Shown: positions 1-12,800 of the stretch, piece by piece | Numbering within the stretch: position 1 is the stretch's first letter | Layout: every line of letters begins with the position of its first letter | NCBI GenBank assembly: GCA_003254885.1 | Contig: QANT01004735.1 | Coordinates: forward strand, 1-64,000 | Reading direction: 5' to 3' | DNA from: Purshia tridentata | Taxonomy: Eukaryota; Streptophyta; Magnoliopsida; Rosales; Rosaceae | DNA: 64,000 nucleotides | Position numbers and translations under genes: made by a program | Notes under the pieces: generated by a model | Told to the model about the DNA's origin: nothing | Databases searched by the model: none | The model's input: the letters and a program-made list of their open reading frames with translations, nothing else

Positions 1-852
1 TAATATCATTTGGTCCACAAACTTGTTTTTAAAAACTTTTTAATATGCAAACTTTCACATGTGTATCACTTAAATCTGCCAATTTCATTAATTTTTTAAG
101 TTTTATAGTCACATATCAAGCAAATGAGCCCATTTTGAAACATACAAATAGTAATTCACTTATTTTTTTTCCCAACATGATATACAGAATTAAAATTAAT
201 AAAAAATATGAATAAAAATGATGAAATAGAGTAAAGTGATACACAAATTAAAGTTGTAGATTATATAATTCAAAACATATGTTGTGGACCAAAATAATAC
301 TCAAAATAAAGTTACATAATCATTTCTATAATTTTCACTTCCTAATATTATTGTTTTGCAAAACAATCTATGCTTAATTTGTCGGTTAACAGATTTTTTT
401 TTTGGTCGAAATTATATCTGTCACTTTCGGTAATATATTGATTTCCTTAAAATTATATATGTCACTTTCTAGAGTGAGATCTATGTCACATTTTTGTCTT
501 ATACACTCACGTGCCACACTTAAGATCAATATTTCTTTACATATCCTTGATATATTAATATATGCAGGGAAAAAACCATGAGACAACAATTTTAACAAAT
601 TAATATATATTTTTCCAAGTTTATTGAGCCTTTAGATCTCTTAAAGGTCAAGGGCTTCATGGCCAAAAAAAAAGAAAAGGTCAAGGGCTTCAAACAAAAG
701 TGATGTAGACATTTTTTAATATTAAATGACATAGAAGATGATGTGGCATTAAGGTTAATAAGAAAACTAAAATTAAAAATTGAAAATAGGGAGAAAACAG
801 AAACATGATTGCTAGGGATTTATATCTGTATTAGCGTCGCATAATTTCACAG

Positions 853-893
<41 letters not shown>

Positions 894-2412
894 CTTTATT
901 GAATTTCACAGTTATATTTATATTTAAACAAATCATCAACTTCCAAAAATTTATTTATTTATCATGTTTTAATGATAAATATTCATTATATATATTTAGA
1001 CAAATAATTTCCCAAAAAAAAAAGTTTGGACATAAAGAGATATGATACCCCTCTTCTGTCAGGTCAGAGCAGGGAATCCCAAACCAAATAGAAAATTTGT
1101 TAGCAAGAAAAAATGAAAATATATATATGCTAATACTCTGTGATCGATCCAAGAAAAATATCCTCTTTCTGATTGAATGAATGTCATATTGTTAATTATG
1201 AATGAGGCTCAAGTTCAAGACAATATATATTGTTACTTTACTATATATATATATATATATATATTAAGAGAAAACTTAGATGAAATGGGTGTATATATCA
1301 TTTTTTTCATAATAAATTATTACATAACTAACATATATATAAAGAAATGTGGTGAGAGTGTGGAAGTATATACTCGTTGCATGTAAATTTTTCTCGATCA
1401 TATATCAATCTTTTTCTTATTAGAGAGTATGAATAGTATATTTATAGTTAAAAATTAATCTAATCAATAATTCAAATTAACAACACTTAACATTCAATAA
1501 TGTAGTATCAACTTTGAGAAGTTTTTTATTCAGAAACTTAATACAACCACATGCATGGTTATAAGTCATATTTAATTAAAAATAAACACACTGACTCATT
1601 TGTCTTGTACCAGAGAAATGAAAATGACTATTGATTTGTGGCATATTCTTATTCCATGTGGATTAGAAGCGTGTTTAAGGCTTGAATTGTTACCCAGGAC
1701 AGAGTTGGTGAGCTACTTAATCATGATTAATTATTAGTAATTAAGATAAAATATAGATGGGATTGTAACCCATGAAAGTGAGGTGTGAGGTGCATGTGGT
1801 TTCGAGTATAATGATGAAAATGGTCCTGTCCAGCTAGCTAATATTAAGACTCGTCATTCGATCCACACAGTATTGTTTGGGCTTTGATTAACCAAAGATG
1901 ATCATCATGAGTTCATGACTATAAAAAAGCTGCATAATTGTAACCTCATATATATGATCTACAAACGGACAAGAAGTCAAAATGGTTGACTGGTGGATAT
2001 ATATGCAAAAGCTGTTCCAATCTAGTGATTGAGACTAAGGATAATCATGGTTGTGGGTATCACATATGTAGCAGAAGTACTAGCCAAGGGCTTTTCAGTA
2101 TTGCCATGTGCATACCTAAACTCCATGCGCATGCATTATGATTCTCTAGCTTCCTTATGTTTTCTCTGTTGATGATATTGGATGTGTAAACGACTTGGTT
2201 TCGGATTTATGGCTAAAGTTTTTGTGTTTAAAATTTATATTATTGGAAAATATATAATTAGATATATATGTAGAGGTACGAATTAATTAACAATTCTGGA
2301 CATAAACACTATATCAACATAAAAAATTAAATATTAATAAAGAATTTGGACACGTACATGCGACATGATGAGTTGACATGAGCATACCTTGTGAGAGTAG
2401 AGTATATATATA
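1..2412. other. AT-rich intergenic spacer, no gene seen
   Basis: No reading frame here has codon structure, splice signals or a recognisable domain; the open frames are short and low in complexity. The stretch contains AT dinucleotide runs near 854-890 and 1241-1264. It lies beyond the 3' end of the endoribonuclease gene and beyond the inverted-repeat element at 2413-3525. I see no tRNA, rRNA or transposon protein remnant in it. Confidence 0.6.
854..890. repeat. (TA)n microsatellite
   Basis: Uninterrupted TA dinucleotides of about 37 bases. A second, shorter run lies at 1241-1264. Confidence 0.9.
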
Positions 2413-2838
2413 AAAGGGAAATTTTAGCCATACCCAACAATTTTCTTTTGATACCCAACATATATTTTAAACTTGAATGGACCATTTTATCCCTTAGTAA
2501 AATTACCATTAAGGACAAATTATAACTTTTAAAAAATCAAATTTTCTTTCCATACCCAACATAATACCCAACTCCTTTATCAATCCTAACCTAACCATCC
2601 TCACTCATCCTCTCTCACACTTACACCCTCTCTTACATTTACACTAACATCAAATTAACCTCTAACATCAAAATAAGGGTTTTTAGGTAGATGAATGGTA
2701 AAATCGTACCCTATGAGCCTCCAAATGATGTATGCGTGCATTTTGTGTAATTTTTTTGCATTTTTCCATGTTTTAGACGTTTTAGAAATTTTTGGTTCGG
2801 GATGTGTTCGGCGAACCAGAACCGAACACGACTACAAT

Positions 2839-2966
2839 GTTCGGTTGGAGCCGGCCAAACAAATGACAAATGTTCGGTTGGAGCCAGCCGAACAAATGAG
2901 AAATGTTCGGTTGGAGCCGGCCGAATAAATGACAAATGTTCGGTTGATGCCAACCGAAGATTTGCG
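2839..2966. repeat. 33-bp tandem repeat, about four units, each with a palindromic core
   Basis: Units start at 2839, 2872, 2905 and 2938; the last is diverged and incomplete. Each begins GTTCGGTTGGAGCC and continues with GGCCGAA or a variant, so unit 3 contains the near-perfect inverted repeat TTCGGTTGGAGCCGGCCGAA. The block is markedly richer in CpG than its AT-rich surroundings and lies inside the inverted-repeat element. Confidence 0.85.
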
Positions 2967-3160
2967 ACGAACTCGGCAGACCAGAGCCGAATGACCTCCG
3001 ACAGCATAAATGAATCCAACCCAAAAATCCACCAAAAACTCAAACCAATGGATAAAATTCATATAAAAACGACAAACTCATCATAAAATACGTTTAATTT
3101 GTCCAAAATAACAAATAAAAAGCTTAAGGACTGAGATTAGATGTTCTATTCAATGGTGGT

Positions 3161-3316
3161 GAGGGGAATATGGTAGCTATTAGGTATGGTGTTGGGTATG
3201 TGTGTAGTGTAAATGCTTGGGTTGGGAGAGAAATTTATGAGGGGAATATGGTAGCTATTAGGTATGGTGTTGAGTATGGGTGTAGTGTAAATGCTTGGGT
3301 TGGGAGAGAAATTTAT
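3161..3316. repeat. 78-bp tandem duplication in the MITE-like element
   Basis: Copy 1 is 3161-3238 and copy 2 is 3239-3316. Both begin GAGGGGAATATGGTAGCTAT and differ by only a few substitutions, so the duplication is recent relative to the element. Confidence 0.85.
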
Positions 3317-4133
3317 TATTGTTGGGTATGTGTGTAAAATTATGGGTAAGGAGAGAAAATTAAAATAAAGGGTTGGGTATCTATTAATAAGGGTAATATG
3401 GTAATTGAGATTGGGTAAAATAAGAAAAAACTGATTTGAAAAAGTTGGGTNAAAGTTGGGTGTTGGGTAAATTAAAAAATTGGGTAACAAAAGAAGATTG
3501 TTGGGTATAAATAGAAATTCCCTTTCCTGAATTATTTCCAAATACAAACTCATCTCCACCATTGCTGCCACCACCAAGGCTCCTTCTCTGCATCACCACC
3601 AACTTTTAGCCCAAACTATCACCAACACATGATACGCCTAGCCGAGTCGACCCATTTATATATAGTCGATGACGGCCTAGTTCATCCCCAGCCCGAGCAG
3701 TCGGTCCAGTTAGCAGGTTCAGCCTCAACCTAAACCCCCAGATGCCCAACCCTACCTTATTTAGTGACTATCTTATTATGGTAGTTCCACCTTTCATTTG
3801 TCATTTCCTTGGTTTAGATCCTTTACCATTGCAAGTACATTTACCCATGGATATCGTTATAGTTTACTTTAAGTAGCAATCATGGCCAAATTCGTTAATC
3901 CGTCAATTCTATTTTTGTGGTTTGTTGACGAGGCAACTCTAGACAACTTCTATTCATAACGAAAAGTCTGCAGATTTCATTCTAAAGTAAAATTCTTAAT
4001 GGTGACTTCAATTATAACTATTATCACATACTCCGAAACTCATTATTCTCATTGTCCTGCGTTTTCTGAATAATTCACCTACACACAACTCAGTCTTATA
4101 GGGCAATAAGTTGTTTGGCTCTAAAACCTGAAT

Positions 4134-7100
4134 TCAACACTCTGCCACAGGAAACACAGACCCAATTCTGTTTCCAAACCGATAACATTTGATGTTAACT
4201 GCGTATGGACCCAGCTGAATATGGTTGTCCTCTCCACCCAAGTAGAAACACAGGGTATACAATGCAACTTCAAATTCTGGGCTCACTCCGACTAAACTGC
4301 TTGATACGGCTTTCAGAACACCATTCCATTCGAACTGGATTGTAAGCAACTGGGTTTCAGAGTCTGGCTGCAATTTAGTCAGATAATATTTGTCTAAGTC
4401 AGAGCAGGACAAAGGCTCATATTCAAGCTAGGCAGATTGTCAAGATAAATATAATGTGACGAGATAATGTAAGCCAATTCAGTCCCTTGACTAGCCTATG
4501 GGGACATCAAAAGAAGTGAGCCATTCTTTCATACAACTAGTACCATAAAATAAACATAAAAAAAATTTCAGTATGTAGCAGTAGAGCAGTAGCACAGTAG
4601 CACAGTAGCAGAGCTTGGAATTTGCTTATGTAGTAATCAATTTCTTCAAGAGTCTCAATACGATTATTATAAGATTAATGTTAACTTACCTGTGTTTTTA
4701 TTATGTAGCATATTTGTTAACACTGGAAATATAAAGAAAGCAGAATTGGCTACTCTTATTAGGACCGACAAAAATTCAGGCCATCAATACACATTCTCAA
4801 GCCTCAGATTCAGATCATCATGATTTATTGCTGCATTTTTCTACAATAGGAACTCTGAGCAATCATTGTATAACTATATATCATTACTTTTCTGCTTTCT
4901 CAGCATTCTGCTATAAAATATTGTCTTGAATGTTTGGTTAATTCGTATCCATAAGGAGTTCAGTTAGACATCATATGAAAACTAAAAACCATGAGATGTG
5001 ATGCATAACAAGTCAAATTGGGTTATATCTTATTTCAAGTCCTCCCATTTCCACTAGCTTGTAGGCATTCAAATGAGCATAACTTAGGATAGAATCACTT
5101 ACAGTTTGCCCACGTCGACGGGGGAAAATATAACCTTGATAGTCAATGGTTCCTTTTGCTTCTTCAAGGTAAAACTGGAAAGAAAGTGAATAAAGATACT
5201 TAGCATTCACTGAGAAGATAATACAACTTCAGAAAGAGAAAAAAAACAAAAAACAAAAAACAAGGATAAAATATTACCAAAGGCACAAAGAAAAAGGGGG
5301 AAATTATAAGTGATGATTAAGCATAATTATGATATAATCTTGTTCATATAAAGTGGAAAATACACATCATACAGTGCAGGAACAGAGTCAGCTTAGAAAT
5401 TCCATAAAGTGCCAATACGTAATATTTAGGGTGCATTTTCAACCAGCTCTTTCTTTTTTCTGTATTTTTCTCAAAGTCATGCTGGCATCAAATCCTAGCA
5501 CATTAAATGTTGTTTAATCCTTACAACAGTGAAGAAATGCCATGAATTAGAATATGTGTATACAGTATTTAACATACTGCCCAATTCTACTCAACTAAAC
5601 CATAAAAGAGAACAAAAGAGAACAAAGAAAAAGCAACAGCCAAGAACTCCAGATGCATGTCATCAACTATTCTCCCAACTAATGTCAGATTTATTTTGAC
5701 GTAAGAAGATACGATAGATATAAGTATTATAGGCAAAGATTAAGTCATAAAACACAACCTGAAGCCAATTGTGGAAGCCAGAAACCTCTTCTTCACCACG
5801 TTGCTTGATTTCTCCAACAAAAACATGTTCAAAAGCAGAGGAGGAAGCATATGTTCCACCACGGCCATAAAGATCAAACCAGAGAGTGGTCAATGTTCTT
5901 TTAAAATCTTGATAGTTCTCAGATACAATACCCTTGCATGAGAGATACTTGTGAAGATATTTAATGGGAGCAGTTCTGCTGATTTCTTCTATGAATGCAG
6001 CTTGCTCTTGCCTCTCCTCAGATGTGACAACTTCTTTGCACCCGTCATTTGGGTTGTAATTATCTAAAAGAGAACAGAAACGAGAAAAAGTAGGCCTCCT
6101 GAATACATCTTTACTAAGCCAGGTAAATAGGCTTCCTTCTGCCAAATCCACCTTTTGGAAGACCTTCTTCCCTCCACCACAGTCAATTGCATAGTCCTTT
6201 CCAGGGAGTAATCGGTTTAAGTCAAGTTCCCATAATTTATTGCAAGCTTGTGACAGATCAGCAAGCTCTTCTTCTGAAGGTTCTATGTTAGCACCTACTT
6301 CAACCTCATCAGCGTATTCTTGCTCACTAGAAGGCCGTTTATATTCATTCCAGCTGTCCAATTGAACCTGTTGATTCGTTATTTAGAGTACATTACATAG
6401 TGTAATGATACAAATTCATTTCTCCTTAATTAAAATTAATAAAACAAGACCACTGGGAAATAAAATAGATCGGAATTTTATGATATTGAACAGTCAACAA
6501 GGTAAGTAACAAATATAGTGAAAGCATAGACATTTCTAGAGCAAGCATAATTCAAGTCTCAAGCCTAATAACTTCAAATCAACAGAAGTGCAAGTTAGTT
6601 AATGCTCTACATCCTTCTCTGACCCAAATTCATAGGAATTGACTAATTACAAGGATTACCAGTAGAATAAACACAATCTGGAACCATAAACATTATATAA
6701 AGCTGTTTCAAGACTACAAGTCCAATTTATATAGACAAGGACTAGCCAAGAATCCAATCTATTAATAAAAGAAACTATAACCCAACATCAGAAGTTAAGA
6801 CCAAACATTTTGACAGTTTCCAAAACAATTTCCACAAATTATAGGAGTGGAACTAAGATCTTTATGTGCCGTTTTGATGTTTAGTAAACTCAAAGAACCG
6901 AACCTTGTGTGGTTTCCTCTGAGGCTTCTTGCCGACAGTCTCCCAACCATCATTAATTTCCTCTTTGTCCTTCAATATGTATAATTAAATTAAAACCAGA
7001 AGTTTAAAATGGATTCCACTAAATTATAATCAGATGATTAAATAAGATCAACCTTTCTGCTTGAGTAGTTTTGGTTATAACCAAGTGGCTGGCCATCTTC

Positions 7101-8320
7101 ATTCTTTTCATATCCCTCATGTGTAGCCTGCATTTGAGATATCAGCGAGAATATGCAATGATAGAAACAAACAAATACAAAAGAACAGTTAAGTACAATG
7201 ACCAAAATGATAAATTCTCTTTGAAACAATGGATTATCACTGGTGCTGACTGTGCTGGCAGTGTCCACCCGGCCATGGCTAACTTCTGGGGATGAAGAAG
7301 GGGTATAGGCTGAGGATTGAAAATGGAATTATCCTTAAAAGAAGGGCTTCGTGTTGTACAAATCCAAACTGTACAACAAACCCCAACCAATTCTAAACAA
7401 ATCTTACTAGATCGAAGAATCAATGACCGTCTGGCCATTGTACACTATTAAACTTTCTTGTTCAACTTCCAATATTTTCACTCTCAAAAGCAATTCACAC
7501 TCCTCCACTACTCACTCTTCCCACCCCCACCCACACCCACACCCACACCCACACCCACACCCACACCCACACCCACACCCACCCCCACCCCCAACTCCAT
7601 CATATGCATCTTCTGTGCATGGACCATTTACTGCAGAGACTCAATTTTTAAGATAATTTTGGATATTATCCGCAAAAACCTGCAGATATCTACCTTTTGG
7701 AAAATGGGGTCTTCGGATTTAAACAATGATCCTCAAAAATATCCCATCTATCTATCACAAATCCAAATAACATATCTAAGATCAACACAATCCAGTCAAA
7801 TAAAAATATAAAATTAAAAATACAATACCACCTTGTGGGGTCGCCTTGAAGGTTCTGAACCCACATTGTCCCACTCTTCATGCCTCAAATGACTCTGTTC
7901 CTGCAAGTTCACGCATGCAATTTTCACATCAATTTCACACTAAACAAAACCTAAAACCCAAAAATGTCAGTTCATCCAATTCAGTGCAGACCTGCCTATT
8001 CCACTGACTTTGCTTGTGCCCATGTGAGCGATTACTGTCATCCTCCTCAACCTCATCCTGCTCCCCAGAAACCACCTGCGCATTTTAGCACCTATCAGCA
8101 CCAAACCTCAACTCTTTAAGATCAAAAGTTCAGTCTGATCAACAATTAAAAAAAATTAAAAAGATCAAGAGTTCAAAAGTCTTTTGATAGTAAAAATGGC
8201 GTTAACCTGCGACCATGTGGATCTGGATCGTTCGTCTCGGTCCCGTGTGCCCGAATCTTCGTCTTTGTTCTCGTCGCGACCGAGCGCAAGGTCAATCAGA
8301 CCCTTGACCAGACCTTCCAT
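4134..8320 (-). CDS. XendoU-family (poly(U)-specific type) endoribonuclease, 440 aa
   Basis: Exons from the ATG at 8320: 8320-8207, 8075-7992, 7900-7832, 7127-7053, 6969-6904, 6367-5759, 5174-5103, 4367-4134 (TGA). All seven introns are phase 0 with GT..AG borders, and the sum is 1,323 nt. The XendoU domain fills about residues 160-440. It shows FEHVFVGEI (Glu316, His317, Glu322), SGFHNW (His335) and a Lys at 382 before AVSSSLVG, the positions expected for the His-His-Lys active centre. The family cleaves RNA at uridylates with Mn2+ and leaves 2',3'-cyclic phosphate ends. The first 136 residues are acidic and hydrophilic and contain two related motifs ending RRPHK and RKPHK, each at an exon end. 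There is no signal peptide, so a cytosolic or nuclear location is inferred. It resembles Arabidopsis At4g17100. Physiological substrate unknown. Confidence 0.9.
7520..7592. repeat. (CCCACA)n microsatellite in intron 3 of the endoribonuclease gene
   Basis: About ten hexamer units, flanked by imperfect CCCAC and CCCCAC. The C-rich strand is plus, so the sense transcript of this gene would carry G-rich TGTGGG repeats. It is not the plant telomere unit (TTTAGGG). Confidence 0.9.
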
Positions 8321-9859
8321 GGAATTTGGAAATAGAGAGTTTCAGGCAAAGAGAGTGTGTCGGTGTCTATTGTGAGGGAGAGACAGAGAGAGAAACAAAT
8401 GGTTGAAGATGAAGGTAGTTAAGACTTAGGAGGGAGTGGCGGGTAATGGCAACTTTGTAAATATGGAAAGTGCCAACGCTACTCATTTAATGCAACTTAA
8501 CTCTCACCATTAAATCAAAAATTTGATCACAAATATGTAGGCTAAAATGATGTGGCATCATCATCTTTTTAAGTTAATAAAAATTTTAATTTATATTAAA
8601 AATCATTAATTATTTTAAAGAAGAAAATTTTAAAAACAAAAACCTCTGAAATCATTAATCATCCACCACCCTGTCCTCCTCCTCCCAACCACCCTCCAAC
8701 CACCCTAATAGAATTTCATGGAATCTATCAAAATTTAAGAGAAATATATTGAAATTCCTGTAGCCTTTGTTTTATGTTTAAAATCCATCAAAATTTATCA
8801 AAATCTATCACTTAAATAAAATCCTTTAAAATCCATGAGAGATTGAATACATCTAAATTTCAATGGAATTCTTAAAATTCTGAATTGAATACATCTAAAT
8901 TTTTATGAAATTTTTAAAATTCTAAATTAAATACACCTAGATTTATATAAATTTTAAAATTATTTTAAAATCCATTAGAGTCTCAATTGAGTACACTCTC
9001 CCCCCCCCCCCCAAACGAATTAAACCAATCAAACATGTATAACAAAGATGGAAGTTCAAATGGCAAATAACTATAATTTAAATTTGAGGGAGCAAAGTAA
9101 AAAAAAATGTATCTTTTATAGGCCATTAATAAGCCTAATATTAACCTTATTACTAGAATAAGTGTATTACATATTATAGTTGTATCACACAGTAATTATT
9201 TCTTATAATAACATTGAATTTCCTTCGGATCTAACAAAATCGTTTATAAATGTCACAATGAAATAATTGATATTTCCTCGTATACATTCAGAGAGTGTGA
9301 TGACCAGATGGGATACATTACATATAGCAATTCTCTTAAAATCATTAAATGATGTGATGCTTGTGGTATGTTATAATGCAACACTATTTTTATCCTCTAC
9401 TCCGTCGATGATGATGAGAAGGACTACAGCCAAAGAAATTGAGTTTTGGAGTTCGAAAAGAAATAATGAGCGAATTGAGTCAACTTACCAAGAACAAGTC
9501 CACAATTTTAATACAACCCAAAGCTCTAACAAATTAAAATAATTAATTCAATCAAATTGAACATATCCAAATTGAATTGGGCTGAATTTCTAATTCAGAC
9601 CGGTATACAATTATAAATTATAAATTTTTCTTTAAATGAATCTGACAGAACTCATAGTGAAACAAGTTCCTTATATGCCGAACCATTCTCTAGGTTCACT
9701 CTTTTTCTGATGCAAATTGCATCCACAAAAACTATGATAAGAGACATGCACTATACACTCATGTACAGTAAAAGGATATAATTTGACGCATGGGTAATAT
9801 GGGTAAGCCTTTCCTAACCAGAAGAATTGAGAAAGGAATTCACAATAGAAACCCACATT
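8321..9859. other. Spacer between the endoribonuclease start and the VPS13 stop
   Basis: The first 150 bases above 8320 hold the likely leader and core promoter of the endoribonuclease. From about 8700 to 9013 the sequence is a degenerate AT-rich repeat ending in a run of C. The remainder up to 9859 is 3' flank of the VPS13 gene. I see no other coding sequence. Confidence 0.5.
8843..8968. repeat. 42-bp AT-rich tandem repeat, three units
   Basis: Units begin at 8843, 8885 and 8927 with TTGAATACATCTA or TTAAATACACCTA, and each continues with a TTAAAATTCT-like stretch. It may be the inside of an old MITE covering roughly 8700-9013, but no inverted ends could be fixed. Confidence 0.6.
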
Positions 9860-12800
9860 TCAGTGCTCTTTTAATGATTGCAATAGAGGCTGAGGATCAT
9901 CAAGAACCCTCATGGGTTTCCAGTCAGATTCTTCCTTGCTTTGTCTTAGAGCCACAAAGTGCAGAGCATCGCTGTGGACTTGATATATGTGACACGCCCA
10001 TGGGTAAGAATCTGGAGCACACCAAACCTTTTGCTCTTCAAATTGTGCCTCCTCAGCAAGTGATTCAGCTACACAGTACACAAAATCAGATTCGGGCTCA
10101 ACAACACCAGCAACAGCAATGCAACCAGGAGATACATAACCCTCTGGAGCCCGAGGATGCCAAATCGTTATTGGTGTTGCGTAGTCATCCAAGCAGTTTC
10201 TCCATACCTGCACATCACCATATATTAACAATTATTATATAACAGAACCATAAAGCTTATCAGAAAACTCCAAGCCACATAGAACTCATCATAGTTGGAA
10301 TTTTTTATGAAAATGTTGCCACCAATGACCGGAGTAATATACTTCATATTAAACTTGATCTCAATCCAGATCGTGAAGGTTTATATGTAGTTTGAAAATG
10401 AATAGATGATTTATGACCACATTTCTAGCATCCCCTACTTTCATTCAAATTGTTGTTAACAAATCAAATGAAAAGGAGTATTCCACAGGTGACCCGGCAT
10501 AGGAGAAGAACATGATGAGGATAATGTAGATCAGCAATAGCTGCAGTTTGCATGAAGGTACATGAAATCACCACTTTTGTTCATGCATTGGCAAATGAAA
10601 TCCAATTCTCTCCATTTTCCAGGAGTAGATTGACAGAGATGCCATATTAGAGTAAGGCCAAGAATGGATATGACCTAAGAGGACCTGGAAGTCCTAATAA
10701 TCCTTAGAAATTGGCGTAGTTAGGTTATAATTTTCATATTGATTATGAATTTCTTACCAGGTCATATCCAACTGGAAGTGCAAACAATCTGTCAATCTTA
10801 CGATAAACTGCAGCAACGTTTGGAGGATGGCTGCCAATGCGAGCAATATCTCCGATGGAAACATACCTGAGAAGAGAAAAAAAAAAAAAAAACCAACCTA
10901 AAATTTNAGAGAAAAAAAAAAAAAAAACCAGCCTAAAATTTCACAATGATATTGAACAAATTAGCAGCACCTGCTGGTTAAATGCATATTTTTGGGACTG
11001 AAATGTATATAAATTAAAACCCAAAAATTTCTTTTAAAAAAAAGGAAAAGGAAAGATTTTATCATTGTAATGGCACCACTTTGAAGACATGGAATTCTGG
11101 CTTGTAATCCACATTATACAAAAGGAAAAAAAAAGCACCACAAATGTCTATTTTATCTTTTCTTGTCTTACCTCATTTGATTGGGAAAAAAGTGAGGTGG
11201 GGTGGGTTTAATTTTCTTTTTTTGGGATAGAAAATGAGAAACTTGTATTAACAGGAAAAAAGTGTACAGTCAAAAGTGGACCAGAAGTCCACAAAAGAAA
11301 CTACCCTCAACCTACAATAAGGACACCTAAGCTGACAAGCAAGGAAATACAACCTACAACCACAAGAAAATCATAAACAGAACCACCAAAACTTACAAAG
11401 CAAACAAAGGTGCACCAAATTCACAAAATATATTCATTCCCATTCCCTAGCCATCAGAGCTTCAGCTCAGTTAGAGAAAACATCAATAAGTAACATTTTT
11501 TCTCAACATTCTTTCAGTTGATCAAGAATTTGAAGGAAGCTTCTTGAACTTAATCAACTTCGTGTACAGTGGAAAAAAAGCCTTGAAAAAGTATCCTAGA
11601 AAAGTCATAACCAACTAAAATAAAAGCCTATGATTAATGCATAGCCAGATGCAATTAATCACTGATAAGAAAAAAGAATAAAATGCAAAGTACATACAGG
11701 GTCTTTAAGGAAAAAAAAAGTAAATAAAAAATATGCTCATAATTACCCGTCTGGACAAATGGGTCTCCAAATGCTACATATTCCACCATCTTCCACAACC
11801 TAAAAATAAGAAACAATGTTTCATATACACCGCAGGAATTTAAAATCTTGAAATCTTCAATAAAAATTCCAAGGATGGAAACAAGTAAAGCAAGTTGAAT
11901 ACTCTACCCGCTTTCTGCACAATGTGCATCGACCTTTGGATTCTTGTTCGCTGCTCCAAATCTTTGAAAAGTTTATACTGTGTTTGACAAATCTCCTACC
12001 ATCCAATGCAGAACTGTCTGATGGCAGATCTCTCAGCCTAGAAACAGCTTTATTCAGTGTACGTTGTTCTTTCCCATCAACTTCAGACCAGGCAAAATGC
12101 ACATGTCTCTGGCTTGATGGAACCTGAGAATTGAGAATCGTATTAGAATTTTATACATGCTCCCTCTCAAGAAGTTAATATTTATGCACAGTATTGACCT
12201 TCAGAACTAGGCTTTTCATGTCATACTGATATGCTTTCCACATCTTACGTACTACAGAACAGATCCTAACAGCTTGGGGTTCTCTTCTCTCTAATTCTTC
12301 TTCAACACTGCACTTTATAACCCGGACAAAGTTTTCTGATCTCCTGAAATTTTTGAGGTGGAGGATCAAGTGAGATGGCCGATTGGAGCCTGCTTTTGCC
12401 AACTCCAGAGCCATAAGATCTTCCCAAGGTACGTCCCACATGATCTTGCAAGGCTTCTTATCCATTTTGTCTCGAGCCAAACACTAGGAATCAAGAAAAC
12501 AGAGATTGAATGTCAAGCAGGCAAAGGATTGGTAATCTGTAATAAAGGTACATTTTGGTTATAGACAAGACCGCTTTACTAACCTGAAGCAGCATGACTC
12601 GCTTATTGGTCACTAAAACAATCCGTTGGTAAGGCACAACAAAATGATCTTCATAATAATCAGACCAAGCAAACTTTGAGGGCTCCGTGAATATGTCAGT
12701 ACAACCAAAGTGTCGATGTGCTTCTGCAAGGTATAAAATCATCTACGACAAAAAAGAAAAAAAGAAAAAATCATAAGAACTGTACATTAAGATCATACTC

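Larger units (their letters stand above)
2413..3525. mobile_element. Non-autonomous DNA transposon (MITE-like) with long TIRs
   Basis: The ends are inverted copies of about 47 bases: 2413-2459 matches the complement of 3479-3525 with a few mismatches. Both share AAAGGGAA at the tip and then TACCCAACAAT, a CTTTTG core and ACCCAA. The body has no transposase frame; it is built of repeats (33-bp units at 2839-2966, a 78-bp duplication at 3161-3316) and many scattered copies of TTGGGTA or its complement near both ends. I could not find a convincing target-site duplication, so the superfamily is open and the outer borders may be off by several bases. One N lies inside at 3451. Confidence 0.6.
9860..12742 (-). 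other. VPS13 exons 59-64: C-terminal PH-like fold and final VPS62-like segment
   Basis: Exons: 12742-12584, 12483-12199, 12123-11908, 11799-11747, 10866-10758, 10207-9860. Exons 59-60 give PYQRIVLVTNKRVMLLQ and KIMWDVPWEDLMALELAKAG, the VPS13 C-terminal PH-like module that targets mitochondria or Golgi in other eukaryotes. The last three exons append SIWRPICPDGYVSIGDIARI and IWHPRAPEGYVSPGCIAVAG, again VPS62-like, a plant-specific tail. TGA at 9862-9860 ends the frame after LQSLKEH. Confidence 0.9.

Noticed and set aside
2711-3086. Open frames on both strands rich in repeated VRLAPTEH or NVRLEPAE units
   Set aside because: They are translations of the 33-bp DNA tandem array, open in several frames on both strands at once, so not protein-coding.
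7520-7592. Interstitial telomere repeat
   Set aside because: The unit is CCCACA, not CCCTAAA, so it is an ordinary hexanucleotide microsatellite.
9671-10242. Open frames on the plus strand opposite the last VPS13 exon
   Set aside because: They mirror the well-supported minus-strand exon 64 and have no domain of their own.
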